A stretch of DNA of 13,145 nucleotides from JBEIFW01 sp044370695 (GTDB lineage: Bacteria > Actinomycetota > Acidimicrobiia > Acidimicrobiales > Ilumatobacteraceae): NCBI GenBank assembly GCA_044370695.1, contig JBILVB010000108.1, positions 1-13,145 of the forward strand. The letters are read 5' to 3'. The position numbers and the translations under genes are program-made. Below, piece by piece: positions 1-6,308 of this stretch (positions within the stretch are counted from its first letter, which is position 1; each line of letters opens with the position of its first letter). The notes beneath the pieces are model-generated. The model made no database searches. It had not been told where the DNA came from and saw only the letters and a program-made list of their open reading frames with translations.

Positions 1-56
1 GGGGCGCGGGGCCGCCCCCCGCCGCCCCTGCGCACAGCGCTGCGTCGCCGGACGAT

Positions 57-95
57 CCCCCGGGCGCGCCGAGAGCGACCGCCCGGGGGTTCTTA
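57..95 (+). terminator. Rho-independent-type terminator hairpin candidate
   Basis: CCCCCGGGCG at 57-66 is perfectly complementary to CGCCCGGGGG at 80-89, giving a 10-bp all-GC stem with a 13-nt loop, followed by a short T-rich run (TTCTT, 90-94). This would end transcription of a plus-strand gene lying before the window. The T-run is interrupted by a C and the loop is long, so efficiency is uncertain. The rest of 1-151 holds no recognisable gene: the frame of the next gene is open back to base 2, but it has only TTG (104) and GTG (137) as earlier starts and an arginine/proline-rich translation with no family likeness. Confidence 0.5.
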
Positions 96-151
96 CCCAC
101 TTCTTGCACGCCCGGACGCGCGACGCGCCCCGGTGGGTGCATGCTTCACGC

Positions 152-907
152 ATGGCTCCGCTCTCCCGCCGCGCTCGCACCGGCATCGCCGCCGTCGCCG
201 TCACCGGATCGCTCGGCGTCGGCGTCTGGTTCGCCTCGACGGCCGGCGCCGCCGCCGTCCCCACCGGCCAAGCCACCGCGTCGAGCGCGCCGGCCGGGCC
301 GCTCAGCACCGCACTGAGCAAGCTCGTCGCTGCGGGCACGATCACCCAGGCCCAGGCCGACGCGGTCCTGGCCGAACTGGCCGCCGCCCGCCCCGGCCCG
401 AAGGCGCCTGGCACCATCGCCCCGGGCGGGCCCACGCGCACCCCGGGCAAGCCCCCGATGGTCGGCGGGCGCACCGGCACGGCCGCCGTCCCGGGCCTCG
501 ACGCCGCAGCCAAGGCCCTCGGGATGACCACCGAGGAGCTCGCCAGCGCGCTGAAGGGCGGCAAGACGATCGCGGCGGTGGCCGCCGAGAAGTCCGTCAC
601 CGTCGACCGCATCGTGGCTGCGATCGTCGCTGCTCAGACCGACGCACTGGCCCAGGCCGTCAAGGACGGCAAGCTCACCCAGGCCCAGGCCGACGCCGCC
701 GCTGCGAGGCTCACGGAGCGGACCACCGCCATGGTGAACGGCGGGCCGAAGGCTGCCGGTCCGATGGGCGGTCACGGCGGTCACGGCGGTCACGGCGGTC
801 ACGGCGGTCACGGCGGTCACGGCGGGCGCTTCGGGGACAAGGGGCCCGGCCGGCCGGGGGGTCCGGCTGCGCCGACCACGGCGACGCCGCCGACCTCCGC
901 CGCCTGA
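152..907 (+). CDS. Secreted helical-repeat protein with Gly-Gly-His tail repeats
   Basis: The predicted product is a 251-residue exported protein of unknown function. Residues 1-35 look like a signal peptide: an RR/R-rich start, the hydrophobic stretch GIAAVAVTGSLGVGVW, then an alanine-rich cleavage region. The mature part has two copies of a short helical motif ending TQAQADA (residues 65-71 and 176-182). Between them is a segment of the type ALGMTTEELASALKGGKTIAAVAAEKSV, a pattern I know from many secreted hypothetical proteins of actinobacteria and other Gram-positives. Residues 206-225 carry six GGH units, which could bind Ni, Zn or Cu, followed by a Gly/Pro/Thr-rich tail. ATG 152 was chosen because it puts a normal signal peptide at the N terminus. 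GTG 137 and TTG 104 are in-frame alternatives, and no good ribosome-binding site precedes any of them. Metal binding is inferred from composition only. Confidence 0.72.
   Translation: MAPLSRRARTGIAAVAVTGSLGVGVWFASTAGAAAVPTGQATASSAPAGPLSTALSKLVAAGTITQAQADAVLAELAAARPGPKAPGTIAPGGPTRTPGKPPMVGGRTGTAAVPGLDAAAKALGMTTEELASALKGGKTIAAVAAEKSVTVDRIVAAIVAAQTDALAQAVKDGKLTQAQADAAAARLTERTTAMVNGGPKAAGPMGGHGGHGGHGGHGGHGGHGGRFGDKGPGRPGGPAAPTTATPPTSAA
770..823 (+). repeat. Six perfect 9-bp tandem repeats (GGTCACGGC)
   Basis: Six identical copies of GGTCACGGC run head to tail inside the secreted-protein gene and encode the Gly-His-Gly run, with histidines at residues 208, 211, 214, 217, 220 and 223. No base differs between copies, not even at third codon positions. 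This suggests recent copy-number change by replication slippage, so the number of histidines may vary between strains. Confidence 0.9.
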
Positions 908-930
908 CGAAGCCCCGGCGAAGCCGCGCC

Positions 931-936
931 TACCGT
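931..936 (+). promoter_or_regulatory. -10 element (TACCGT) for a leaderless hydrolase mRNA
   Basis: TACCGT lies 8 nt before the GTG start at 945, the spacing expected when transcription begins at the start codon. The identical hexamer at the identical spacing precedes rsgA (9936-9941). No clear -35 is visible. An imperfect inverted repeat, CCCCGGCG (913-920) with CGTCGGGG (934-941), contains one G-T pair and overlaps this -10. It could be an operator or a weak hairpin terminator for the preceding gene. Confidence 0.5.
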
Positions 937-944
937 CGGGGAAC

Positions 945-1850
945 GTGACACCTCGCCTTCACCCCGACCTCGCTGCGGCACTCGCCGGGGCGAGGTTCAC
1001 CCTCGACGACACGTCGCTGTCTGCGCAGCGCGCGGCCCGTGCCGAGAGCCTGACGACGGGCGGTGACGTGGCCGGCGTCGAACGACTCGACGTCACCGTC
1101 GGGCAGATCCCGGTCGTCGTGCATCGACCCGAGCACGCAAGCGGGGCGCCTGCGATCGTGTGGGTGCACGGCGGGGGATACGTCGTCGGGGCTTCCGCAC
1201 CCGACGACCGCCGCGCCGAACGCTGGGCGCAGCGCTTCGGAGCGGTGGTGGTCCAGCCGCGCTACCGGCTCGCTCCCGAGCACCCCTTCCCGGCAGCCCT
1301 GCACGACTGTCTCGGAGCGGTCGCCTGGGCACGGTCGCAGGCGACCGACCTGGGGCTCGACCCCGACCGGATCGGCATCGGTGGTTCGAGCGCCGGCGGG
1401 GGTCTTGCTGCCGCCGTCGTCCTGGCCACTCGTGACCGTGGCCTGCCGTCGTTCACGTTCCAGGCGCTCGTGGCTCCGATGCTCGACGACCGGCGCACCA
1501 CCCCGTCGAGCCGCTGGGACGTGCCCGTCTGGCCGCCCGCGTCGAACGCCTACGGCTGGGCGGCGTACCTCGGCGGCCTCGGTGGTGACGACGTCCCGTC
1601 GCACGCTGCACCGGCGCGCGCCGCCGACCTGTCGGGCCTCCCCCCGACGTTGCTCACCGTCGGCGCCGTGGACGGGTTCCTCGACGAGGACGTTGCGTAC
1701 GCCCAACGGCTGTGGCACGCAGGGGTCGCCGTCGATCTGCGCGTCCACGCCGGCATCCCGCACGGCATCGGCCTGGTGGCGCCGGACTCACCGGTGGTGC
1801 AGGCCGTCGTCGACGAACTCGACGACTGGATCGGTCGCCACCTCGGGTGA
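945..1850 (+). CDS. Alpha/beta hydrolase, hormone-sensitive-lipase (GDXG) family esterase
   Basis: A 301-residue cytoplasmic carboxylester hydrolase, normal length for the bacterial HSL (group IV) family. Visible family marks are the oxyanion-hole motif HGGG (residues 75-78), the segment RYRLAPEHPFPAAL (106-119), the nucleophile elbow GSSAG with Ser149 (147-151), the probable acid Asp243 in GAVDGFLDED, and His273 in GIPHGI. The full Ser-Asp-His triad is present, so the enzyme should be active. Family members usually prefer short-chain acyl esters; the real substrate cannot be read from the sequence. The GTG start at 945 is supported by the TACCGT hexamer 8 nt upstream. The gene begins 37 bp after the secreted-protein gene on the same strand but probably has its own promoter. 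It faces the acyl-CoA dehydrogenase gene end to end across 51 bp with no strong terminator. Confidence 0.9.
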   Translation: MTPRLHPDLAAALAGARFTLDDTSLSAQRAARAESLTTGGDVAGVERLDVTVGQIPVVVHRPEHASGAPAIVWVHGGGYVVGASAPDDRRAERWAQRFGAVVVQPRYRLAPEHPFPAALHDCLGAVAWARSQATDLGLDPDRIGIGGSSAGGGLAAAVVLATRDRGLPSFTFQALVAPMLDDRRTTPSSRWDVPVWPPASNAYGWAAYLGGLGGDDVPSHAAPARAADLSGLPPTLLTVGAVDGFLDEDVAYAQRLWHAGVAVDLRVHAGIPHGIGLVAPDSPVVQAVVDELDDWIGRHLG

Positions 1851-1901
1851 GTCAGGTGGCATGCAGCACCGGCGCCGCACCGCCCGGGTGACGCCGGGAC
1901 C

Positions 1902-3137
1902 TCAGTTGCGACGTACGTCGCGAAAGGCGATGTCCTTGTCGACCGACGGCTCCTTGGGCAGACCGAGCATGCGCTCGCCGAGGATGTCGTGCTGGATCTC
2001 GTCGGTGCCTCCGGCGATCGACACGGCCGGGCTCGACACGATGATCTCGGCGATGATCCCCGCTTCGGGCGATTCGGGACCCGTGAGCATGGCCTCGGCG
2101 CCGGTCATGGCGGCATGGGCAGCGGCCGAGCGCTTCGAGATCATCGACGCGCTGAGCTTGCCGAGCGAGCCCTCGGGGCCGGGCGGGCGACCAGCGGCAC
2201 GGGCGGCCTTGCCCCGTTCCACGTTCCACCTCGCCGCTTTCTCGAGCGCGACGATCGACGTGATCGCCTGGCGGGCCAGCGGATCGGACGCCGCGCCGGT
2301 GGTCCGAGCCCGAGGGATCAGCAGATCGGACCGACCGGCCCGCTGCGGGTACCAGACGTAGGTCTTCGCGTAGTCGACCGCCTCCTCGGCGGCTTCGCGT
2401 GCGCAGCGCCCGAGCCCGTCGGGGACCCGCGACAGGCGGATCGCCTGCAGGCCTCGCTCGTGGGCGAGGGTCGTCATCGCCGCAGCCCAGCCTTGGCCGA
2501 CGTCGCCGATGCGGTACTCATCGGCGACGCGGGCTTCGGTGAGGAAGACCTCGTTGAAGCTCTGGTAGCGGTTCATCTGCACCAACGGTCGAACCTCGAC
2601 GCCCGGCTGACGCATCGGCACGGCGAAGTAGGTGATGCCCCGATGTTTGGGGACGTCCCAGTCGGTGCGGGCCAGCAGCATCCCCCAGGCCGCCTTGTGC
2701 GCTCCGGTGTTCCACACCTTCTGGCCCGACACGACCCACTCGTCGCCGTCGCGGTCGGCCCGCGTGCTCAGCCCAGCGAGGTCCGAACCGTTGCCGGGCT
2801 CGCTGAACAACTGGCACCAGGTGTCCTCGCCGGTGGCGATGCGCCGCAGCAGCGTCCGCTTCAACAGGTCGCTGCCGTGGGCGAGGATCGTCGGCGCAGC
2901 GAGCGTCATGCCCGAGCCGCCGGCAGCGCCGACGGCGCCGGCCCGGTCGAATTCCTCGGTGACGACCCCGGCGAGCAGGGGGGACAGCCCCTTGCCGTAC
3001 CACTGCACCGGCCAGGTGGGGCAGGCCCACCCCGAGTCGACCACGATCTGGCGCCAGTCGGCGAGCGGGCGCTCGGGATCCCAGTGCTCCGCGAGCCAGG
3101 TGCGGACCTCGTCACGGACGTCGTCGGCTGCCCCCAT
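1902..3137 (-). CDS. Acyl-CoA dehydrogenase family flavoprotein
   Basis: A 411-residue FAD enzyme that would introduce a 2,3 double bond into an acyl-CoA, passing electrons to an electron-transfer flavoprotein. The N-terminal helical domain spans about 1-105, the flavin/substrate beta domain about 106-210 (QLFSEPGNGSDL, 110-120, and KVWNTGAH, 140-147), and the C-terminal helical domain follows, with GGTDEIQHDILGERMLGLPK at 376-395. The position of the usual MCAD catalytic glutamate (Glu in YEGT) is Gly376. A glutamate in LAHERGL (Glu227) falls where isovaleryl- and long-chain acyl-CoA dehydrogenases carry their base. The last part resembles the FadE-type dehydrogenases of actinobacterial lipid and steroid catabolism, so branched, aromatic or steroid acyl-CoA substrates are possible. 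The ATG has TAGGCT 8 nt upstream and no Shine-Dalgarno sequence. It follows the ABM-domain gene by 18 bp on the same strand. Confidence 0.92.
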   Translation of the reverse strand: MGAADDVRDEVRTWLAEHWDPERPLADWRQIVVDSGWACPTWPVQWYGKGLSPLLAGVVTEEFDRAGAVGAAGGSGMTLAAPTILAHGSDLLKRTLLRRIATGEDTWCQLFSEPGNGSDLAGLSTRADRDGDEWVVSGQKVWNTGAHKAAWGMLLARTDWDVPKHRGITYFAVPMRQPGVEVRPLVQMNRYQSFNEVFLTEARVADEYRIGDVGQGWAAAMTTLAHERGLQAIRLSRVPDGLGRCAREAAEEAVDYAKTYVWYPQRAGRSDLLIPRARTTGAASDPLARQAITSIVALEKAARWNVERGKAARAAGRPPGPEGSLGKLSASMISKRSAAAHAAMTGAEAMLTGPESPEAGIIAEIIVSSPAVSIAGGTDEIQHDILGERMLGLPKEPSVDKDIAFRDVRRN

Positions 3138-3145
3138 GGCCGGCG

Positions 3146-3151
3146 AGCCTA
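3146..3151 (-). promoter_or_regulatory. -10 element (TAGGCT) for leaderless acyl-CoA dehydrogenase mRNA
   Basis: On the minus strand TAGGCT ends 8 nt before the ATG at 3137 and there is no Shine-Dalgarno sequence in the 18-bp gap. It fits the TAnnnT-N7/8-start pattern repeated through this window and suggests the gene has its own promoter besides any read-through from upstream. Confidence 0.45.
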
Positions 3152-3155
3152 CGCC

Positions 3156-3455
3156 TCAGCGCACCGGGCCTTCCGAGGCGATCTCGTACTTGGTGACCTC
3201 GATGCCCGTGACCACGCCAGCGATCGCCTTCTGGAACGCAGCCATGTGGGCCAGGCCGAAGTGCGTCTTGAGTCCGTCGTCGCTCGCCCACTTCTCCGCG
3301 ATGTGGAACACGTCGTCGTGTTCGAGATCCGCCGTGAAGACGTAGTGCAGGCAGGGCTCCTCGGCGCGCGACGCCTGCTGCATCGTCACGCACGCAGCGA
3401 CGAAGTCCGCACGGCGGGCGGGGTCGATGGTGAGACGTCCGTTGATCACGATCAT
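3156..3455 (-). CDS. Antibiotic biosynthesis monooxygenase (ABM) domain protein, putative quinol monooxygenase-like
   Basis: A 99-residue single-domain protein of the dimeric alpha-beta (ferredoxin-like) ABM superfamily, full length for YgiN-type members. Recognisable features are the first strand (MIVINGRLTI), the helix following DPARRADFV, the strand EEPCLHYVFTAD (32-43), the central strand DVFHIAEKWAS (48-58), the helix GLKTHFGLAHMAAF (61-74) and a last strand around 84-92. Relatives act as cofactor-free oxygenases on quinols or polyketides, or as heme-degrading enzymes, but many have no known substrate. It lies 19 bp after copA and 18 bp before the acyl-CoA dehydrogenase gene. Co-transcription with copper genes could link it to quinone redox stress, but TACGGT 7 nt before its ATG suggests independent transcription. 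Family assignment is firm; function is not. Confidence 0.85.
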   Translation of the reverse strand: MIVINGRLTIDPARRADFVAACVTMQQASRAEEPCLHYVFTADLEHDDVFHIAEKWASDDGLKTHFGLAHMAAFQKAIAGVVTGIEVTKYEIASEGPVR

Positions 3456-3462
3456 GCGCCTG

Positions 3463-3468
3463 ACCGTA
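3463..3468 (-). promoter_or_regulatory. -10 element (TACGGT) for leaderless ABM-gene mRNA
   Basis: TACGGT on the minus strand ends 7 nt before the ATG at 3455 and begins a few bases after the copA stop codon. No Shine-Dalgarno sequence is present. No good -35 is visible; it would lie inside the end of copA. Confidence 0.45.
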
Positions 3469-3474
3469 CGCCGC

Positions 3475-5751
3475 TCAGCGGAAGCGGCGCAGCCGCAGGC
3501 TGTTGGACACCACGAACACGCTCGAACCAGCCATCGCGGCGCCGGCGATCACCGGGCTCAGCAGCCCGGCGGCAGCCAGCGGCAGCGCGGCGACGTTGTA
3601 GGCGAACGCCCAGAACAGGTTGCCCTTGATCGTCGCGAGCGTCCGGCGCGCCAGACGGATGGCGTCGGCGACCGCAGGCAGCTCGCTGCGCACGAGCGTG
3701 AGGTCCGACGCTTCGATCGCGGCATCGGTGCCCGACCCCATCGCGATACCGAGGTCGGCCTGTGCGAGCGCGGCCGCGTCGTTCACGCCGTCGCCCACCA
3801 TCGCCACCACCCGGCCCTCGGCCTGCAACCGGGCGATCACCGCCACCTTGTCGGCCGGCATGACCTCTGCGATCACCTCGTCGATGCCGACGTCGGCTGC
3901 CACCGCTCGTGCGGTGGCCTCGTTGTCCCCGGTGAGCAGCACCGGCCGCAGACCGAGCCGGCGCAGCGCGTCCACCCCGGCCCGGCTGTTCGGCTTCACG
4001 GTGTCGGCCACGACGACGAGCCCGCGCATCGCACCGTCCCAGCCCACGGCGACCACCGTCCGACCGGCGCCCTCGACGGCCGCGGCCGTCTCCGCGGCCA
4101 GCGGCGCGAGACCTCGGTCGATCAGCAGCGCCGGCCGGCCGGCGACGATGCTGCGCCCCGCCACGACCCCTTCGACCCCGAGGCCGGGGCGATTCGTGAA
4201 CGAATCGACGGCGGGGAGGGCGCCGAGTTCCTCGAGTGCTGCCGACGCGATCGCCCGACCGACCGGGTGCTCGGAGGCGGCCTCCAACGCCCCCGCCATC
4301 CGCAGCAGCTCGCCCCGGGTGACCCCGGGGGCCGGGTGGAGCTCGACCACCGCCATCGATCCGGTGGTGACGGTGCCGGTCTTGTCGAGCACGACGGTGT
4401 CGACGGCCCGGGTCGACTCGAGCACCTCGGGGCCCTTGATCAGGACGCCCAGTTGGGCACCCCGGCCGGTGCCCACCAGCAGCGCGGTCGGAGTGGCCAA
4501 CCCCAGCGCGCAGGGGCAGGCGATGATCAGCACGGCGACGGCGGCCGCGAACGACGCCGTGGCGTCGCCCGTCGCGACGAGCCACACCGCCAGCGTGACG
4601 AGCGCGAGACCGATCACCACCGGCACGAACACCGACGACACCCGGTCCGCGAGTCGCTGCACCGGCGCCTTGCCCGACTGCGCCGCGGCGACGAGCGCCG
4701 CCATCCGGGCCAGCTGCGTGTCGGCGCCGACCCGCGTCGCTCGCACGACGATCCGCCCTCCGGCATTGACCGTGGCCCCGATGACCGCATCGCCCGGGCC
4801 GACCTCCACCGGCATGCTCTCGCCGGTGACGAGCGACGTGTCGACCGCCGAGGTGCCCCCGTCGACGACGCCGTCGGTGGCGATGCGCTCCCCGGGCCGG
4901 ACCACGAACCGGTCCCCGACCTGGAGCTCCCCGATCGGCACGCGCCGCTCGGTGCCGTCGGAGGCCACGATCCCGACGTCCTTCGCCCCGAGGGACAACA
5001 ACGCTTCGACGGCGGCCCCGGCCCGCCGCTTGGCCCGGGCCTCGAAGTAACGGCCAGCGAGCAGGAACGTCACCACCGTCGACGCGACCTCGAGGTAGAG
5101 GTGCGGGGCGGCGGCGGTGTGACCGCTGGAGGTCCACGGCAGCTCGAAGCCCATCGTGTAGCCGGGCTCACCGGCGCCGCCGACCACCAACGCCCACGAC
5201 GACCATGCCGACGCGGCGAGGACCCCGACCGAGATCAACGTGTCCATCGTGGCGGCGCCGTGCCGTGCGTTGATCGCCGCCGCCCGGTGGAAGGGCCAGG
5301 CACCCCACGTGGCCACCGGACCGGCCAGGGCGAGCGCGAGCCATTGCCAGTGCCGGAACTGGAGCGCCGGCACCATCGACACGGCGAGGACCGGCAACGA
5401 GAGCACGGCGGTGCCGACCAGCCGCTCCCGCAACCGGCGCAGGTGCTCGTCCACCGGACCGGCCCCACCGAGCCCGGCCGAACGCGGCGCTGTGCCCGCC
5501 GGATCCTGCGGGGTCGGCAGGCTCGGCTCGGGTCCCGGCAGGGTGGCGCCGTACCCCGCCGCCTCGACGGCCGTGACGAGCGCCGCGGCGTCGAGCAGCG
5601 CCGGGTCGTACTCGACCGTGGCCCGCTCGGTCGCGTAGTTGACCGTGGCCCGCACGCCGCTGAGGCGGTTGAGCTTCTTCTCGATCCGCATCGCGCACGT
5701 CGCGCACGTCATGCCGGTGACGGCGAGCTCGACGTGCGCAGGCGCGCTCAC
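3475..5751 (-). CDS. copA: Copper-exporting P1B-type ATPase
   Basis: A 758-residue membrane pump that uses ATP to move Cu(I) out of the cytoplasm. It has one N-terminal heavy-metal-binding domain with MTCATC (Cys16, Cys19). The first membrane helices lie at about 110-240. Further motifs are TGES in the actuator domain (309-312), the membrane copper site CPC (412-414), the phosphorylation motif DKTGT (Asp456), the nucleotide-domain His-Pro pair SEHP (His495), TGDN (607-610) and GDGVND (653-658). The last helices carry the Cu(I)-selective residues YN (718-719) and MAGSS (740-744), which mark the P1B-1 class. All catalytic motifs are intact. The GTG at 5751 was chosen because GTGA overlaps the copZ stop by 4 bp, implying translational coupling. 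The frame stays open upstream to 6045, but that stretch is the antisense-frame shadow of copZ and csoR. Copper control through the operator before csoR is inferred. Confidence 0.95.
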   Translation of the reverse strand: MSAPAHVELAVTGMTCATCAMRIEKKLNRLSGVRATVNYATERATVEYDPALLDAAALVTAVEAAGYGATLPGPEPSLPTPQDPAGTAPRSAGLGGAGPVDEHLRRLRERLVGTAVLSLPVLAVSMVPALQFRHWQWLALALAGPVATWGAWPFHRAAAINARHGAATMDTLISVGVLAASAWSSWALVVGGAGEPGYTMGFELPWTSSGHTAAAPHLYLEVASTVVTFLLAGRYFEARAKRRAGAAVEALLSLGAKDVGIVASDGTERRVPIGELQVGDRFVVRPGERIATDGVVDGGTSAVDTSLVTGESMPVEVGPGDAVIGATVNAGGRIVVRATRVGADTQLARMAALVAAAQSGKAPVQRLADRVSSVFVPVVIGLALVTLAVWLVATGDATASFAAAVAVLIIACPCALGLATPTALLVGTGRGAQLGVLIKGPEVLESTRAVDTVVLDKTGTVTTGSMAVVELHPAPGVTRGELLRMAGALEAASEHPVGRAIASAALEELGALPAVDSFTNRPGLGVEGVVAGRSIVAGRPALLIDRGLAPLAAETAAAVEGAGRTVVAVGWDGAMRGLVVVADTVKPNSRAGVDALRRLGLRPVLLTGDNEATARAVAADVGIDEVIAEVMPADKVAVIARLQAEGRVVAMVGDGVNDAAALAQADLGIAMGSGTDAAIEASDLTLVRSELPAVADAIRLARRTLATIKGNLFWAFAYNVAALPLAAAGLLSPVIAGAAMAGSSVFVVSNSLRLRRFR

Positions 5752-5960
5752 GACGGCAGGCCGGCCGCTTCGAAGCCGGCCTCGTCGACGGCTGCGGCGA
5801 GCGCCGACGGATCGAGCCCGTCGCCGGTGACGACGACGGCCTTGGAGTCGAGATCGACCCGGACGTCGACGACCCCGGCCACCTTGGCCAGCTCGCCCGA
5901 CACCGCGGCGACGCAGTGGCCGCAGGTCATTCCCGGGACCGAGAACGTGATCGTGGGCAT
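5748..5960 (-). CDS. copZ: Copper chaperone, heavy-metal-associated domain protein
   Basis: A 70-residue single HMA (ferredoxin-like) domain that carries Cu(I) in the cytoplasm and hands it to CopA. The metal site is GMTCGHC with Cys13 and Cys16; the pattern LAKVAGVVDVRVDLDSKAVV is the usual second helix and strands. It starts at an ATG preceded by the strongest minus-strand ribosome-binding site in the window (GGAAGGAG, 7-nt spacing), which overlaps the csoR stop codon. Its own stop overlaps the copA start. The middle position in csoR-copZ-copA is the usual actinobacterial arrangement. Confidence 0.93.
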   Translation of the reverse strand: MPTITFSVPGMTCGHCVAAVSGELAKVAGVVDVRVDLDSKAVVVTGDGLDPSALAAAVDEAGFEAAGLPS

Positions 5961-5967
5961 GGGTTGG

Positions 5968-5975
5968 CTCCTTCC
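5968..5975 (-). promoter_or_regulatory. Shine-Dalgarno site (GGAAGGAG) of copZ
   Basis: GGAAGGAG on the minus strand, 7 nt before the copZ ATG at 5960. It overlaps the last base of the csoR TAG stop, so ribosomes ending csoR can feed copZ. It fixes the copZ start. Genes at the head of a transcription unit nearby lack such a site. Confidence 0.8.
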
Positions 5976-6262
5976 TAGGCCCGAAGCAGCCGTTCGACGG
6001 CGCGGGTTGCTTCGGCGATCTTCGGATCGAGCGCCTCGTCGCCACCGGCGGCCGCGCCGGCGACGCAGTGGCGCAGATGGTCTCCGAGCAGCAGCACGGC
6101 CACGCCCTGCAGCGCTCGGGACACGGCGGCGACCTGCGTGAGCACGTCGATGCAGTACGCGTCGTCGTCGACCATGCGCTGCAGGCCCCGGACCTGGCCT
6201 TCGATGCGGCGCAGGCGCGCGAGCACGGCCGCTCGATCCTCGGCGTACCCCGGATGCTCCAT
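5975..6262 (-). CDS. csoR: Copper-sensing transcriptional repressor CsoR
   Basis: A 95-residue all-helical repressor of the CsoR/RcnR (DUF156) family, which binds operator DNA when metal-free and releases it on Cu(I) binding. The copper fingerprint is intact: Cys37 (DDDAYCIDV), His62 and Cys66 (GDHLRHC), matching the Cys-His-Cys ligand set of the Mycobacterium tuberculosis protein. The helix RLRRIEGQVRGLQRM (17-30) is the conserved DNA-contacting region. The first gene of csoR-copZ-copA, it is autoregulated by inference: a GC-rich palindrome lies 18-34 bp upstream of its ATG. The ATG at 6262 is preceded by TACGCT with 7-nt spacing and no Shine-Dalgarno sequence, so the operon mRNA is probably leaderless. 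Confidence 0.95.
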   Translation of the reverse strand: MEHPGYAEDRAAVLARLRRIEGQVRGLQRMVDDDAYCIDVLTQVAAVSRALQGVAVLLLGDHLRHCVAGAAAGGDEALDPKIAEATRAVERLLRA

Positions 6263-6269
6263 GCCGCCG

Positions 6270-6275
6270 AGCGTA
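6270..6275 (-). promoter_or_regulatory. -10 element (TACGCT) of the csoR-copZ-copA promoter
   Basis: TACGCT on the minus strand ends 7 nt before the csoR ATG, matching the leaderless pattern of the window. The expected -35 region would fall around 6293-6299 and shows no match to TTGACA, so activity may rely on the -10. Confidence 0.45.
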
Positions 6276-6280
6276 CCCGG

Positions 6281-6296
6281 TACCCCTAGGGGGTAT
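6281..6296 (-). promoter_or_regulatory. Putative CsoR operator (GC-rich palindrome)
   Basis: On the plus strand the site reads TACCCCTAGGGGGTAT, with a perfect inverted core CCCCTAGGGG at 6283-6292. Known CsoR-family operators have G/C tracts flanked by A/T steps, of the TACCCC...GGGGTA kind. The site sits just upstream of the predicted -10 (6270-6275), in the promoter spacer, where repressor binding would exclude RNA polymerase. The assignment rests on motif form and position. Confidence 0.7.
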
Positions 6297-6308
6297 GACG
6301 GTCGATCG

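Noticed and set aside
770..823. Short tandem array considered as a CRISPR or other DNA-level repeat element
   Set aside because: Units are 9 bp with no spacers and are in frame with the Gly-Gly-His protein repeat, so they are coding repeats.
133..948. 271-codon plus-strand frame overlapping the secreted-protein gene
   Set aside because: Its translation is almost entirely Arg/His/Gly (RRRRHRI-type), while the overlapping frame has a signal peptide, helical repeats and normal composition.
1869..1897. Possible bidirectional terminator between the hydrolase and the acyl-CoA dehydrogenase
   Set aside because: Only a 6-bp stem (CCGGCG/CGCCGG) with a 17-nt loop and no T-run; expected by chance at this GC content.
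1989..3629. 546-codon plus-strand open frame opposite the acyl-CoA dehydrogenase
   Set aside because: A shadow frame: no family likeness, and it crosses the clear coding of two minus-strand genes.
5752..6045. N-terminal extension of copA by 98 codons
   Set aside because: The extension lies over copZ and the end of csoR in another frame and is Arg-rich. The GTG at 5751 overlaps the copZ stop and starts just before the metal-binding domain.
3427..6141. 904-codon plus-strand open frame opposite copA, copZ and csoR
   Set aside because: It spans three well-supported minus-strand genes and has low-complexity RRRHR-type composition without motifs.
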